Assembly: GCA_948678575.1 (NCBI GenBank) | Contig: CAPPGO010000010.1 | Location: 1 to 64,000, forward strand | Source of the DNA: an uncultured Clostridia bacterium | Lineage (GTDB): Bacteria; Bacillota; Clostridia; TANB77; CAG-508 | Length of the DNA stretch: 64,000 bases | Direction of reading: 5' to 3' | In this document: piece by piece, positions 42,344 to 51,975 of the stretch | How positions within the stretch are numbered: the first letter of the stretch is position 1 | Layout of the letters: every line of letters begins with the position of its first letter | The notes under the pieces: model-generated | The model's input: the letters and a program-made list of their open reading frames with translations, nothing else | Told to the model about the DNA's origin: nothing | Database searches by the model: none | Program-made: the position numbers and the translations under genes

Positions 42344-42733
42344 ATGACAAAATATATAGATGAAACTTATTATAAAAATTCGTATAAAGGTGCTTTAGAT
42401 ACAGAGAAACTTGAAAATTTAATAATTACAGCAAGCAAATATATTCAAAATCATACATCCAATAGAGCCGATTCTAGTATGGAAGATGTAAAATATTGCT
42501 GTTGTGTTTTGATTGACAAAATTCAGGAGTATAACATAAAAAAATCAGAAAATAAGAAACAAGGCAATAAAAAATCCGAGACTGTTGGAAAATGGGCTGT
42601 TACTTATGAAGATGTAAAAACGGATAAAGAATTGGAAGAAGAGCTTGAAGAAGAAATATTAAATATTATTAAGTTTTATTTATTGGATGTCACAGATAAA
42701 GATGGGGTAAATCTTTTATATAGGGGGAATTAA
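42344..42733 (+). CDS. Head-tail connector, Gp6-like, 129 aa
   Basis: A helical N-terminal region (YIDETYYKNSYKGALDTEKL) and a second helical region (VKYCCCVLIDKIQEYNIKKS), with an acidic Glu-rich helix near the C-terminus. Position after the coat gene and before minor capsid 1/2 matches the connector that binds the portal. Confidence 0.7.
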   Translation: MTKYIDETYYKNSYKGALDTEKLENLIITASKYIQNHTSNRADSSMEDVKYCCCVLIDKIQEYNIKKSENKKQGNKKSETVGKWAVTYEDVKTDKELEEELEEEILNIIKFYLLDVTDKDGVNLLYRGN

Positions 42734-42734
42734 A

Positions 42735-43070
42735 ATGTTTCAAGATAAAATAACAGTTTTTCACTTAAATGATGAAACTAACAAATACGAGAAGCAGTGC
42801 TTTGAAGATTTGTATTTTGACCATACTAAAGGTGTGTCAATAGAAAAACTAGGAGAAAAATCAAATAATTCTGGAACTATCATAATTTCTACTGAAAAAG
42901 AAATAGCAATATACGAAAAGGACATTGTTATTGAGGGAAAAATAGAAGATGATTTAGACCAGGATAAAAGGTTAGCCTATCTTAAATCGAAATATACTGT
43001 TTACGAAGTTATTGCTGTTGATGATCTTAGAAAAGGAGATTTACCACATTACGAAATTGAGGTGAAGTAA
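42735..43070 (+). CDS. Minor capsid 1-type head completion protein, 111 aa
   Basis: A strand-rich small protein (FQDKITVFHLNDETNKYEKQ ... YEVIAVDDLRKGDLPHYEIE) fitting Minor_capsid_1. It closes the head-tail interface. One nt after the connector gene. Confidence 0.7.
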   Translation: MFQDKITVFHLNDETNKYEKQCFEDLYFDHTKGVSIEKLGEKSNNSGTIIISTEKEIAIYEKDIVIEGKIEDDLDQDKRLAYLKSKYTVYEVIAVDDLRKGDLPHYEIEVK

Positions 43071-43499
43071 TTGAAAATAGAAACACCTAGAGGAGTAATA
43101 GTAAATGTAAATAAAAAAGGAAAGTTAGTACGAGCAAAACTGGAATGGAATCCGAAATTCCAATTAGGTTGGGAAACAAGATTTGGAAAAGCTCAAAAAT
43201 ATACTGATAGTGAATGCTTAAGACATAGTGATAAATTGATTCCTTTTAGTACTGGGCTATTAAAAAAATCGGGAATACTTGGAACTAAGGTAGGTAGTGG
43301 AGAATTAAATTATTTAGCACCATACTCAAGGTATCAATATAAAGGAAAAGCAATGGAGGGCCATCCACCAAAAAAAGTTACGAACAGACCTTTAAAATAT
43401 CAATTTGCACCTAAAAGAGGTGCTTTTTGGTTTGAACGAATGAAAGTTCAGCATAGAGAGCAAATATTAAAAGGTGCAAGTAGATTTATGAGGAAGTGA
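43071..43499 (+). CDS. Minor capsid 2-type protein, 142 aa
   Basis: TTG start directly after the previous stop. The core LIPFSTGLLKKSGILGTKVG, then APYSRYQYKGKAMEGHPPKK and RGAFWFERMKVQHREQIL is the Minor_capsid_2 / HK97 gp10-like pattern. Head-tail joining. Confidence 0.8.
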   Translation: MKIETPRGVIVNVNKKGKLVRAKLEWNPKFQLGWETRFGKAQKYTDSECLRHSDKLIPFSTGLLKKSGILGTKVGSGELNYLAPYSRYQYKGKAMEGHPPKKVTNRPLKYQFAPKRGAFWFERMKVQHREQILKGASRFMRK

Positions 43500-43503
43500 T
43501 ATC

Positions 43504-43950
43504 ATGAAAATAGAAAATGAAGAACTTTTTATTAATAAGTTAATAAGTTACCTAGCTAAAGCAGATGTATTTAGTAATAAACCTAAAATAAAAGTAGATT
43601 ATTTAGGAGATAAAATTGATAATTATTCTTTAGAGGCTGTTCCAGCTGAAAGAACACTACACAAATTTATCGATGGATTAAAGGAAAAGCAAAAAATATT
43701 TGTTTTTGCTTCAAGAAAAACATATTCACAAGATGAAATTGAAAACTTAGAAAATTATAAATTATTTGAAAATCTAGCAGAATGGATAGAAGAACAAAAT
43801 GATGAGGAGAATTATCCAGATATTTCAGAAATAGAAAATATTGAAGAGATAGAATCGATAGAGATAATGGACTCACCATATATTGCTGAAATAAGCGAAA
43901 CAGAAGCTAGATATCAAATGGAAATAAAAATAACTTATATTCAAAAATGA
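43504..43950 (+). CDS. Minor capsid 3-type tail terminator, 148 aa
   Basis: By position (after Minor_capsid_2, before the tail tube) and by the mixed strand-helix layout it is the tail terminator. It contains a Glu-rich loop (EDYPDISEIENIEEIESIE-type, residues about 105-125) that is longer than usual. Overall identity is mostly from context. Confidence 0.6.
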   Translation: MKIENEELFINKLISYLAKADVFSNKPKIKVDYLGDKIDNYSLEAVPAERTLHKFIDGLKEKQKIFVFASRKTYSQDEIENLENYKLFENLAEWIEEQNDEENYPDISEIENIEEIESIEIMDSPYIAEISETEARYQMEIKITYIQK

Positions 43951-43966
43951 AAAGGAGGAATAAAAA

Positions 43967-44467
43967 ATGTCTATTACAGGTAATGGAAAAATACAAAGAA
44001 AATTAGTTATGCTTTTTGTTGATGTAGGAACTTCTGAAACACCTGAATGGGAACAAATAGGTAAAGGAATAGAAGAACTTGCAAGAGAAATGAACAATAA
44101 CGTAGAAAGTGTTACAGATATAACTGGAGAAACAGATGTTGAGGTTACAAAAGGAAATCAAACATCTTCTGTATCTCCATTTAAGGCTAGAAAAGAAAGC
44201 AAGCTATTCCAAAAATTGTATAAAATCTATACAGATGATTTAGAACTTTCTGATGTGGAAATGGACTTCTTAGAGGTATCTGTTTTTGATGAAGTTTCAG
44301 AGGGCGTATATAGTGCTATCAAACAAAGAGGCGCTGTAGACTTAAAATCATTTGGAGGACCAACATCAGGAGTAGAAATGCCTTTTGATATAAACTACAT
44401 AGGAGCAAAAGAAAAAGGTAATTTCACATTAGCAACAAAATCTTATGCGAAAAGTACGGGCGTTTAA
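43967..44467 (+). CDS. Major tail tube protein, 166 aa
   Basis: GTSETPEWEQIGKGIEELAR, then ESVTDITGETDVEVTKGNQT and SVSPFKARKESKLFQKLYKI, is the phage tail tube pattern. AAAGGAGG lies upstream. About 70 nt separate it from the chaperone gene. Confidence 0.82.
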   Translation: MSITGNGKIQRKLVMLFVDVGTSETPEWEQIGKGIEELAREMNNNVESVTDITGETDVEVTKGNQTSSVSPFKARKESKLFQKLYKIYTDDLELSDVEMDFLEVSVFDEVSEGVYSAIKQRGAVDLKSFGGPTSGVEMPFDINYIGAKEKGNFTLATKSYAKSTGV

Positions 44468-44536
44468 ATCAATATAAATAAGCAATAAGGACTTATATTC
44501 TTATTGCTTATATTTTTTTATATGGAGGAGTAAAAA

Positions 44537-44950
44537 ATGGCTGAAGTTTTAAATTTTAATCAAAACGACACACAAATAACATTGGCTTTAAATGGCGACG
44601 AAAGTAATTTATTAACTTTTGATCCAGGAGATATAAATTTAAGAAATAATTTTTATAAAATATCTCAACAAATAAAAACAAAAGAAAGAGAATTTGATAT
44701 TAAAGCCAAAAGAATAAATCAAACTGATGTACAAGCAATATTAAATTTAGAATACGAACTATTTAATTATATGTCAGATATGATAGACAAGATATTTGGA
44801 GTAGGAACAACTAAAAAAGTATGCGGAAATAGAAAAAATCCAATAGTTATAGCAAATTTCTTAATTGCAATAGCACCATATTTCAAAAGATTTAATGATA
44901 ATGCTAAAAACAAATATGTAAATAATTTAAAAAATGCAGGAGTTTTATAA
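44537..44950 (+). CDS. Tail assembly chaperone, 137 aa
   Basis: It starts ADNFNQ-like (MAEVLNFNQNDTQITLALNG) and continues LRNNFYKISQQIKTKEREFD with a helical end, as in tail assembly chaperones of this phage group. Its stop overlaps the Gp15-like ATG (TAATG). No classical slippery heptamer for a -1 shift was seen at its end. Confidence 0.72.
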   Translation: MAEVLNFNQNDTQITLALNGDESNLLTFDPGDINLRNNFYKISQQIKTKEREFDIKAKRINQTDVQAILNLEYELFNYMSDMIDKIFGVGTTKKVCGNRKNPIVIANFLIAIAPYFKRFNDNAKNKYVNNLKNAGVL

Positions 44951-45574
44951 TGAATGCTTTATTAAATAAATTTCCACAAAAAGTGAATTTAAAAGGAACT
45001 ATTTTTAATCTAAATACGGATTTTAGAGTTGGGCTTAATATAATTATGATGTATGAAGACAATTCTTTGACTATTTATGAGAAAACAGACATAATGCTGG
45101 AATTATTATATAAAGAAAAAATACCAGATGAATTGAAAGATGTTGCAATAGAAAAAGCAATGTTGTTTTTAGATCGGTGGGGAGAATAATAATAATAATA
45201 ATAACAGCGAAAACGATGAGGGTGTATTAAAGCCAAAGAGATTATATTCATTTACGCAGGATGCAAAGTATATATATTCTGCAATAAAAAAATCACATAA
45301 TGTAGATTTAGAAAATATAGAATATTTACATTGGTGGAAGTTTATATATTATTTTTTTGACTTAGATGAAAAAAGTTTTTTCTCACAAATGTTATATTTG
45401 AGAAATCAGAAAAATAAAGGAAAGCTCACAAAAGAAGAAAAAATTGTTTATTCTAATTTAGAAAATATTTTAGAACTTGAAAACGAAGAACAATACACAG
45501 AAGAAGAACAGGAAAAGATAAATAAATTTATGAGAAGATTGGAGGAATCTAATAATGGTAAAACATGTGATTGA
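44950..45574 (+). CDS. Gp15-like tail protein, needs +1 shift at CGG (codon 76), 207 aa
   Basis: The first frame (FPQKVNLKGTIFNLNTDFRV ... AIEKAMLFLD) stops 5 codons after CGG at 45175. Skipping C gives D-GGENNNNNN and continues with KRLYSFTQDAKYIYSAIKKS and the hallmark DLENIEYLHWWKFIYYFFDL, then LRNQKNKGKLTKEE. This is the bacteriophage Gp15 family, in which both parts form one protein. The two halves alone match no family. An asparagine run (GAATAATAATAATAATAACA region, 45185-45203) lies right after the shift. Confidence 0.88.
45175..45178 (+). other. Recoding site 4: CGGT in the Gp15-like gene
   Basis: GAT CGG TGG GGA GAA TAA in frame 0; GAT-(C)-GGT-GGG-GAG-AAT joins the two halves of Gp15. 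Here the fourth base is T, so the signal does not need CGGA. Confidence 0.78.
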
Positions 45575-45731
45575 AAAAGGTGAAAGTCTTGAAAAAATTG
45601 CGAAAAAACATAAAATATCAGTTCAAAATATAATAGATGATAATAAAATACAAGATAGAACACGTCTTGGAATAGGAAATATTCTTAATATACGAGAAGC
45701 TGGTGAGAATATTGAAAAACCAAAAAAATAA
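45555..45731 (+). CDS. LysM domain phage protein, 58 aa
   Basis: ATG at 45555, preceded by GGAGG, overlapping the Gp15 end by 20 nt. It begins MVKHVIEKGESLEKIAKKHK followed by ISVQNIIDDNKIQDRTRLGI, which is a LysM module. A small tail protein of this type is usual between Gp15 and the tape measure. Confidence 0.75.
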   Translation: MVKHVIEKGESLEKIAKKHKISVQNIIDDNKIQDRTRLGIGNILNIREAGENIEKPKK

Positions 45732-45870
45732 GATAGAGTGCCCTTTTTGTGGTTATGAAATGCCTATTACATTTAGCAAAGAAGCTAGGTGCAATGGCAT
45801 TTTTGTTAAGTGTAAAGGTAAAAATTGTAAAAGGGTATTTGAAATAAAAATACAAGGGAAAGTCAAGTAG
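45712..45870 (+). CDS. Com-like zinc ribbon protein, 52 aa
   Basis: TTG start (GGTGAG upstream), overlapping the LysM gene by 20 nt. Four Cys (CPFC, CNG and CKGKNC positions) fit the Com family, KIECPFCGYEMPITFSKEAR then NGIFVKCKGKNCKRVFEIKI. Com-like proteins often regulate or assist expression; position here is typical for this phage group. Confidence 0.7.
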   Translation: MKNQKNKIECPFCGYEMPITFSKEARCNGIFVKCKGKNCKRVFEIKIQGKVK

Positions 45871-45902
45871 AGCCATTATGAGCCGATGACTTCTGAGAAG
45901 AG

Positions 45903-48351
45903 GTGAATTGGTTGACTAAATATGATGGTAGTTTGAAGTTTGATACTAACATAGATTCAAGAGGATTTAATGTTGGAGTAAAAGGGATTGTAAGTAAATT
46001 AAAAGCAGTTGGTGTAGCAATAGCAGGAGCTTTTGTTACTAAACAAATTATAGATTGCACTAAAGAAGCTGAAAAATATCAAAATGCACTAACTGGACTT
46101 AAATCTATTATGGATGGACAGGGGAGAAGTTTTTCCACTGCACAAAAATTTATAGAGTCATATACAAAGGATGGTCTTATAGCTCAAACAGAAGCTATAA
46201 CAGCTTATAAAAATTTAGCATTAAGAGGATATGATACATCTCAAATTGAAAAAGTAATGGTTGCATTAAAAGATGCAGCAACATATAGTAGACAAGCTAG
46301 TTATGGATTGGGAGAGGCTGTTGCGACTGCTACAGAAGGCTTGAAAAATGAAAACTCTGTAGTAGTAGATAACGCAGGTGTTACTAAAAATGTTGCTAAA
46401 ATGTGGGAAGAATATGCTGCTAAAATTGGAAAAACATCTAATAATCTTACACAAGCCGAAAAAATACAAGCAGAAGTTAACGGAATTTTAGAAGAGACGA
46501 AGTTCCAAACAGGTGATGCAGCGACTTATGCAAATTCATATTCTGGTATGGTTGCAAGATTAAGTGCATCATTTACTACTCTAAAACAAACAATTGGTGG
46601 AGCATTTATGCAGATTTTTCAAGCTGTTCTACCAATTATACAATCTGTAATAGATGCTTTGATTAAACTAGCAAATATTTTTGCTCAAGTTGTAAGTTTA
46701 ATTTTTAATAAGCAGGTTGATACAAACAAAAACTTAGCAAAATCTAGTAAGGCAGCTGCAGCAGGAGTGAAAAAACAGGGAGATGCAGCAAAAAAAGCAG
46801 GAGAACAAGCTAAAGGTGCTTTATTAGAGTTTGATAAATTAAATGTGTTAGACGAGAAGTCTAGTAAATCATCATCTGGAAGTTCTGACGTTTCTGGAGT
46901 TAGTGATTCAATAGTAGATCCGATAGGAGATTTGGAACTAGGAAACAATGTAACAATTAGTCCTAAAATACAAGAAGCTTTCAATACAATACAAGAATTG
47001 TTTAATAATTTTAAAAGCTGGGGAAGTACAAATTTTGGATCGATATTTGACTCAATAGTTGAAGAAATAACTCCTAAAATAGACACTCTAAAAGAAATTG
47101 TTTTAGGAATGTTTGATGATTTATCAACATTACAAGAACCATTAGAAAACTATTTTAATAATTCATTTACCCCATTTTTACAGCAAGTACTTACTTCTGT
47201 AGGAAATTTAGCTAATGAATTTTTAAATAGTTTTAATATAGTATTAGGAAGTTTATGGGATACTGTTGTATTTCCAGTTTTACAAAATTTTATAACTGTT
47301 GGGTTACCTCTAATAACTGATTTTTGTACACAAACCCTAAGTGTTTTTGATGTTTTAATAAGTTCTATTTCTGAAGTATTTAATACTTTATATTTAGATA
47401 TTGTAGAGCCAGTATTAATGTCTATTACTACAATCTGGACGGACTTATGGACATCTTTACAATTGTTTTGGGAAGAATGGGGAGTGCCTATTTTTAATAA
47501 TATAAAAACAGCAATAATAGAAACAAAAGACACTTTACTAAACGCATGGAGTACATATATAAAGCCAGTTTGGGATACTATTTGTGATAATGTTGATTGG
47601 TTGTGGAGTAAACACTTAAAGCCGTTACTAGATAATTTTTTAGACTTTGTAGGTGAGTTTATAAATGGAGCTTTAGAAATATATAATAAATTTATATTGC
47701 CAGTAGTTAACTTTTTAGTAAATATATTGGGACCTACTTTTACAACAGTATTCTCAACGATTACAGGCTTTATAGGTACTAGCATAGCAACAATTATAGA
47801 TATAATTAATTCCGTAATAACAGTATTTAAAGGATTAATTCAATTTATAACAGGAGTATTTACTGGAAACTGGAGAAAAGCATGGGAACGGAATAGTAAA
47901 TGTTTTCAAAGGACTTTTTGAAGGAATAGGAGCTATTGCAAAGGGAGTAATAAATTTTGTTATAGATGTTATTAATGGAATTTTAGATGGAATTACATCA
48001 AGAATCAACGGAATTATAAATACCATAAATAGTGTATCTTCACATGTTGGCATACCAGCGATACCTAACATATCAGCACCTCAAATTCCTAAACTTGCGA
48101 CTGGTGCAGTAATACCACCAAGGCAAGAATTTATGGCAGTATTAGGAGACCAAAAGAATGGCAGAAATTTAGAAGCACCAGAGGACTTAATTAGACAGAT
48201 AGTAAGAGAAGAAAGTGGAAATAAGAAAGTAACAATCGTGACAAAGCTAATTGTTGATAAAAGAGAATTAGCAGAAATAATAAAAGATGTTGATTTAGAA
48301 GAAGAAACAACAAGTCCAGATTTAGATGGAGGTGGAGCATTTGTATATTAA
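45903..48351 (+). CDS. Tape measure protein, needs +1 shift at CGG (codon 663), 815 aa
   Basis: Starts at GTG (45903) or TTG (45912). N-terminal half: tail tape measure pattern (GIVSKLKAVGVAIAGAFVTK; QTEAITAYKNLALRGYDTSQ; YSGMVARLSASFTTLKQTIG). Frame 0 breaks at CGG (47889, GNWRKAWE-CGG). Skipping C gives WEGIVNVFKGLFEGIGAIA, the usual repeat, and continues to the classic end LATGAVIPPRQEFMAVLGDQ. The separate frame 48133-48351 is only the last part of this protein. Joined length 815 is reasonable for the phage size. Confidence 0.87.
47889..47892 (+). other. Recoding site 5: CGGA in the tape measure gene
   Basis: GAA CGG AAT in frame 0; GAA-(C)-GGA-ATA restores 153 further codons, including the conserved C-terminal end. 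Confidence 0.78.
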
Positions 48352-48742
48352 ATTAGACGAATTATTAATACCAGATAATATGATTATAACTAAAAATTAC
48401 TCTGCTACGCCCAAAAATGTATATTCTAAAGCAGAACGTAGCAGAGGTAACTCCTTGAAAATGATTAAGGTGTTACTAGGTTCTGTTTACGAGATAAAAG
48501 TAACTCTAAATCATATGAAACTTGATAAAACTTTTGTATCACAACTTAGGCAGGAAATTATGAAGCCCGAAATCAATGTAGATTTTTTTGATGATTATTC
48601 GTTATCTCAAAAAGTCCAAAGTTGCTATTGCCAAGACACTGAAATTAAATTTAGGTTAATAAGGGGAGATAATTTTCGATACGAAGATATCTCTCTTGTT
48701 TTTATAGCTAATCAAGCAGCAAATTGGATTAATAATCAATAG
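48341..48742 (+). CDS. Distal-tail-like protein, 133 aa
   Basis: TTG start at 48341 with GGAGGTGG upstream, overlapping the end of the tape measure gene by 11 nt. Mostly strands (MIKVLLGSVYEIKVTLNHMK; INVDFFDDYSLSQKVQ), fitting the DUF6711/Dit position between tape measure and tail-associated protein. Confidence 0.65.
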   Translation: MYIKLDELLIPDNMIITKNYSATPKNVYSKAERSRGNSLKMIKVLLGSVYEIKVTLNHMKLDKTFVSQLRQEIMKPEINVDFFDDYSLSQKVQSCYCQDTEIKFRLIRGDNFRYEDISLVFIANQAANWINNQ

Positions 48743-48754
48743 GAGGCAAAAGGA

Positions 48755-50044
48755 ATGTCAAATGATATAACATTAAAGCCTAAGATTGAAAATGTTGGAG
48801 ATTTTGGGGAAGCAATTGAAGATATAGAGGTTCTTTTTAAAACTCAAAAAGGAAGTTTTATAGGAACATTTAATTCTTGGAATATTACTTTAAACTTAAA
48901 TGATAATAGCGTCGAAATACCAGAAACTATAAAACCACTCTTTAAAATAAATGGAAATCCTATAAAGATGCCTACTTTTTTATTAACTCCTACCAGTGAT
49001 GAAGAAACTACAGAAGATGTTATTGTGAAAGGTTATGACAAATCAATACTTTTTGATGATCCATTTGAGTGGACGCAAACTTTGCCTTGTACTGCGGGAC
49101 AGCTAGCTCAAAATATTTGCAATAAAGTAGGAGTACAATTGAAAGATACTAATTTTGCAAATAGTGATTTTATAATTTATAGACAAATGGTTGATAGTAA
49201 AAGGAATAACAGAGAAGTAATAGCAATGATAGCTGCTATTGCAGGTGGAAATGCTTTTATTAATGAAGATGACAAATTAGAGATTAGAAGTTTTATAGAA
49301 TTGGATTTGGATATTCAGGAATATTTTTCTAGTGAGAAATTTGTAAAAATTGGACCAATTACAGGAGTAAATCTTGCAAGAGAACCTATAAAAGACTATA
49401 AAATATTAAATGATGTAGATTTATCAGATTTATACAAAAGTTGTATAGTAAAAATAACTAATAATTTAATTGTTGATGATAACAGAGAATTGGCAATACA
49501 AGGTATTTATAACAAATTACACGGTTTAGAATTTTTTTGTAAAAAAATAGAAACACATAAGGCTTTTTTCACAAAGCCTTTTTCTTTTATTCAAAATAGA
49601 AATCATAAAGTTTTAGTAGATACAATTTGCTTAAAATATCCAACTTTAATAGATTCATATATAAGTTCTAATCAGCTGACAGCAATTGAATCTACTGCAA
49701 AAAATAAAAGTATAAAGCAAAGGATTATAAATGCAGAAGCTAAAGTCAATGAAGTTGAAGGTACAATCAAATTAATTACAAGTGAGATAACTGAACATGA
49801 AGATAAAATTGCAAACTTAGAAATTGATGTGAATAGTATTAAACAAAGTGTATCAGATATAGTTGATTATAAGAGAGAAGTGCAAAATTTTACAGAATTA
49901 CATTTAACTGATGCAGGAAAAGCAGACATATTAAAATTTGAAATAAAAGGTAATAAGACTTACGAAAGTAATTTATTTCCAAGAGCAAATTTATTTTCCT
50001 CAAACAATTTATACCCTAACATGAGAGGAAGTGAATTGATTTGA
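48755..50044 (+). CDS. Tail-associated baseplate hub protein, 429 aa
   Basis: AGGAGG before the ATG. The N-terminal half has alternating strands with a Dit/Tal-like layout (TVKGYDKSILFDD-like; CTAGQLAQNICNKVGVQLKD). The middle to C-terminal part is a long coiled coil (NAEAKVNEVEGTIKLITSEI). It ends with LFPRANLFSSNNLYPNMRGS. It is the tail-tip protein that the fibres attach to. Confidence 0.7.
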   Translation: MSNDITLKPKIENVGDFGEAIEDIEVLFKTQKGSFIGTFNSWNITLNLNDNSVEIPETIKPLFKINGNPIKMPTFLLTPTSDEETTEDVIVKGYDKSILFDDPFEWTQTLPCTAGQLAQNICNKVGVQLKDTNFANSDFIIYRQMVDSKRNNREVIAMIAAIAGGNAFINEDDKLEIRSFIELDLDIQEYFSSEKFVKIGPITGVNLAREPIKDYKILNDVDLSDLYKSCIVKITNNLIVDDNRELAIQGIYNKLHGLEFFCKKIETHKAFFTKPFSFIQNRNHKVLVDTICLKYPTLIDSYISSNQLTAIESTAKNKSIKQRIINAEAKVNEVEGTIKLITSEITEHEDKIANLEIDVNSIKQSVSDIVDYKREVQNFTELHLTDAGKADILKFEIKGNKTYESNLFPRANLFSSNNLYPNMRGSELI

Positions 50045-51702
50045 AGTATAAAATAATAGTGGATAAACAAAGTAGGACAAATCCTTCAAATGAAAAGAAA
50101 ACATATGAAATAGATATAGAAGAGTTACGATTTAAAGGTGATGTTCATGACAGCTTGATTATAACAAAAGACGAAGATTATGTGATTAGAAGATTATCCT
50201 TAAGTAAGTACAAAGTATTATCAGTATTAATAGAGCCTATAAAAGAGCCTTTGCAAGATATAAATATAGAGCTATTTGAGGGTGACAATTATGTGTATTT
50301 AGAAGATATGGTAGGAAACCAACTATGTGCAGAATATATAGTAAAAAATGAATTTAACGACATCTATGTAACTAGAAATGAAATGAATAGTGCTATAAAT
50401 CAGACTGAAAAAGAAATAGATTTATCAGTCAATCAAAAACTAACAGGATATTCTACTACACAAGAAATGAATAGTGCTATTAATTTAACAGCTTCTAACA
50501 TAATTAGTGCTATTGATAGTACATTTGAAGATTATAGTACAACAACACAAATTAATAACATAATTAACCAGAAAATTTCGGATAAGGAAAATAGTATTTT
50601 ATTACAAGTGTCAAACACTTATACAACAAAGGACTCTATGCAAAATGTGGTTAGGGAAAATAATATAGTTGCAAAAATAAATCTTGCTGTAACCAATAAG
50701 CAAGGTGTTATAAATATCGAGAGTAATCAATTTACCCTTAAAAGTGATAAAACTACATTAGATGCGAACGGAAAATTAACAACAAGTGAAATAATTGCAA
50801 CAGGTGGTCAAATAGCAGGATTAAAGATGTCACATGAACAAAATGGAAGCTATTTAGCCAAAACTTACACAACAAATAATACTCAATATCAAAGTGGATT
50901 CTATATTCCAGATTCTGGTTCAGGAAGTAGTATTTTTCTTTATGCTGGATGTCCTACTGCAGGATATTTGGCAGATTCTAATTTATATATAAGACATGAT
51001 GGATTGATAAAAGCAAAATGGTTTGAAGTAAATGGAGAAAGTGGTTATTTTTATGTGAACTACAATAGTAATAGAAGAGCTATGACTTTGAGTAAAACTG
51101 GAATAGATTTTTTTATTGATAATAGCACCAATAACAATTTTGCTAGTATGACGTATGGTTCTCAATATTGGAATTTTATTTTATACGATACTCCTCATTT
51201 GTCGATAACTGATGGAGTTCATGACAGAATGGCTTTGACTTATGAAAAATATAATCCGAGTTCTTCAAACAATTTAAGTAAAGTAGGAGATGTATTTTGG
51301 TTTAATAGTGTTTTATATGTACAAGGAAATAGATATAACAATTTAAATAATACAATTTACATTCAAGGATACGAAGTAGCAACTAACGCATCAGACGAAC
51401 GATTAAAAGAAAATAAAGTAGAATGTAAAGAAAATTCTTTAGAAGTTACAGATAAAATTCCTATAATCTCATTTGATTGGAAAAAAGATATTCATACGAG
51501 AGATGCAGGTAAACATATAAGATTTGGATATGGAGCTCAAAGGACAAAAAAGGTTTTTGAAGATGGTGTGAATTATAGCATAGAAAATGACACATATCAA
51601 ATGAATTTACTAAATTTATCGGCTTTACATCATAAAAATATCCAAGACATACATTCTTGGATGCAAAAAATAGAAGAAATATTAAAATTGGAGGAAATTT
51701 AA
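50041..51702 (+). CDS. Tail fibre with S74 autoprocessing chaperone, 553 aa
   Basis: TTG start overlapping the previous stop by 4 nt. The N-terminus is strand-rich and binds the hub; a coiled coil with repeated NSAIN elements follows (MNSAINQTEKEIDLSVNQKL). The C-terminus is the S74 peptidase: the Ser-Asp cleavage site in TNASDERLKENKVE, then VTDKIPIISFDWK and NLSALHHKNIQDIHSWMQKI. The chaperone folds the trimer and cuts itself off. Likely the main receptor-binding fibre. Confidence 0.85.
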   Translation: MKYKIIVDKQSRTNPSNEKKTYEIDIEELRFKGDVHDSLIITKDEDYVIRRLSLSKYKVLSVLIEPIKEPLQDINIELFEGDNYVYLEDMVGNQLCAEYIVKNEFNDIYVTRNEMNSAINQTEKEIDLSVNQKLTGYSTTQEMNSAINLTASNIISAIDSTFEDYSTTTQINNIINQKISDKENSILLQVSNTYTTKDSMQNVVRENNIVAKINLAVTNKQGVINIESNQFTLKSDKTTLDANGKLTTSEIIATGGQIAGLKMSHEQNGSYLAKTYTTNNTQYQSGFYIPDSGSGSSIFLYAGCPTAGYLADSNLYIRHDGLIKAKWFEVNGESGYFYVNYNSNRRAMTLSKTGIDFFIDNSTNNNFASMTYGSQYWNFILYDTPHLSITDGVHDRMALTYEKYNPSSSNNLSKVGDVFWFNSVLYVQGNRYNNLNNTIYIQGYEVATNASDERLKENKVECKENSLEVTDKIPIISFDWKKDIHTRDAGKHIRFGYGAQRTKKVFEDGVNYSIENDTYQMNLLNLSALHHKNIQDIHSWMQKIEEILKLEEI

Positions 51703-51704
51703 AA

Positions 51705-51965
51705 ATGGAAAATGAAGAAGAAAACGAAGTTGTGAGAAAAGGAATAAATTATGCAACTTTTGAACTCAAAAATAGAATAGCTCAAGTTATTCAAGAAGCT
51801 GAAGTACCTCTAATCAATGCTAAATATGTGTTGATTGAAATGACTAATGAACTTACTAATATGTCGTATCAAGCGATAAAAAGAGAAGAAGAAGCTTATC
51901 AAGAATCTTTGAGAAAAAAAGAAGAACAGAAAAAAGAATTAGAGAAAAATAATAAGTCAAAATAG
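51705..51965 (+). CDS. Small helical fibre-associated protein, 86 aa
   Basis: ATG at 51705 after GGAGG. Helical throughout with a Lys/Glu tail (KEEQKKELEKNNKSK). Small proteins of this sort sit behind fibres in many phages, possibly as assembly helpers. Unrecognised. Confidence 0.6.
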   Translation: MENEEENEVVRKGINYATFELKNRIAQVIQEAEVPLINAKYVLIEMTNELTNMSYQAIKREEEAYQESLRKKEEQKKELEKNNKSK

Positions 51966-51975
51966 GAGGCTAAAA

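Noticed and set aside
44537..45574. Classical -1 frameshift of the tail chaperone pair
   Set aside because: No slippery heptamer at the end of the chaperone gene; the two genes overlap as TAATG with separate ribosome sites. The break in Gp15 is the CGG site further on.
48133..48351. Separate gene after the tape measure
   Set aside because: It is the C-terminal part of the tape measure protein after the CGG shift.
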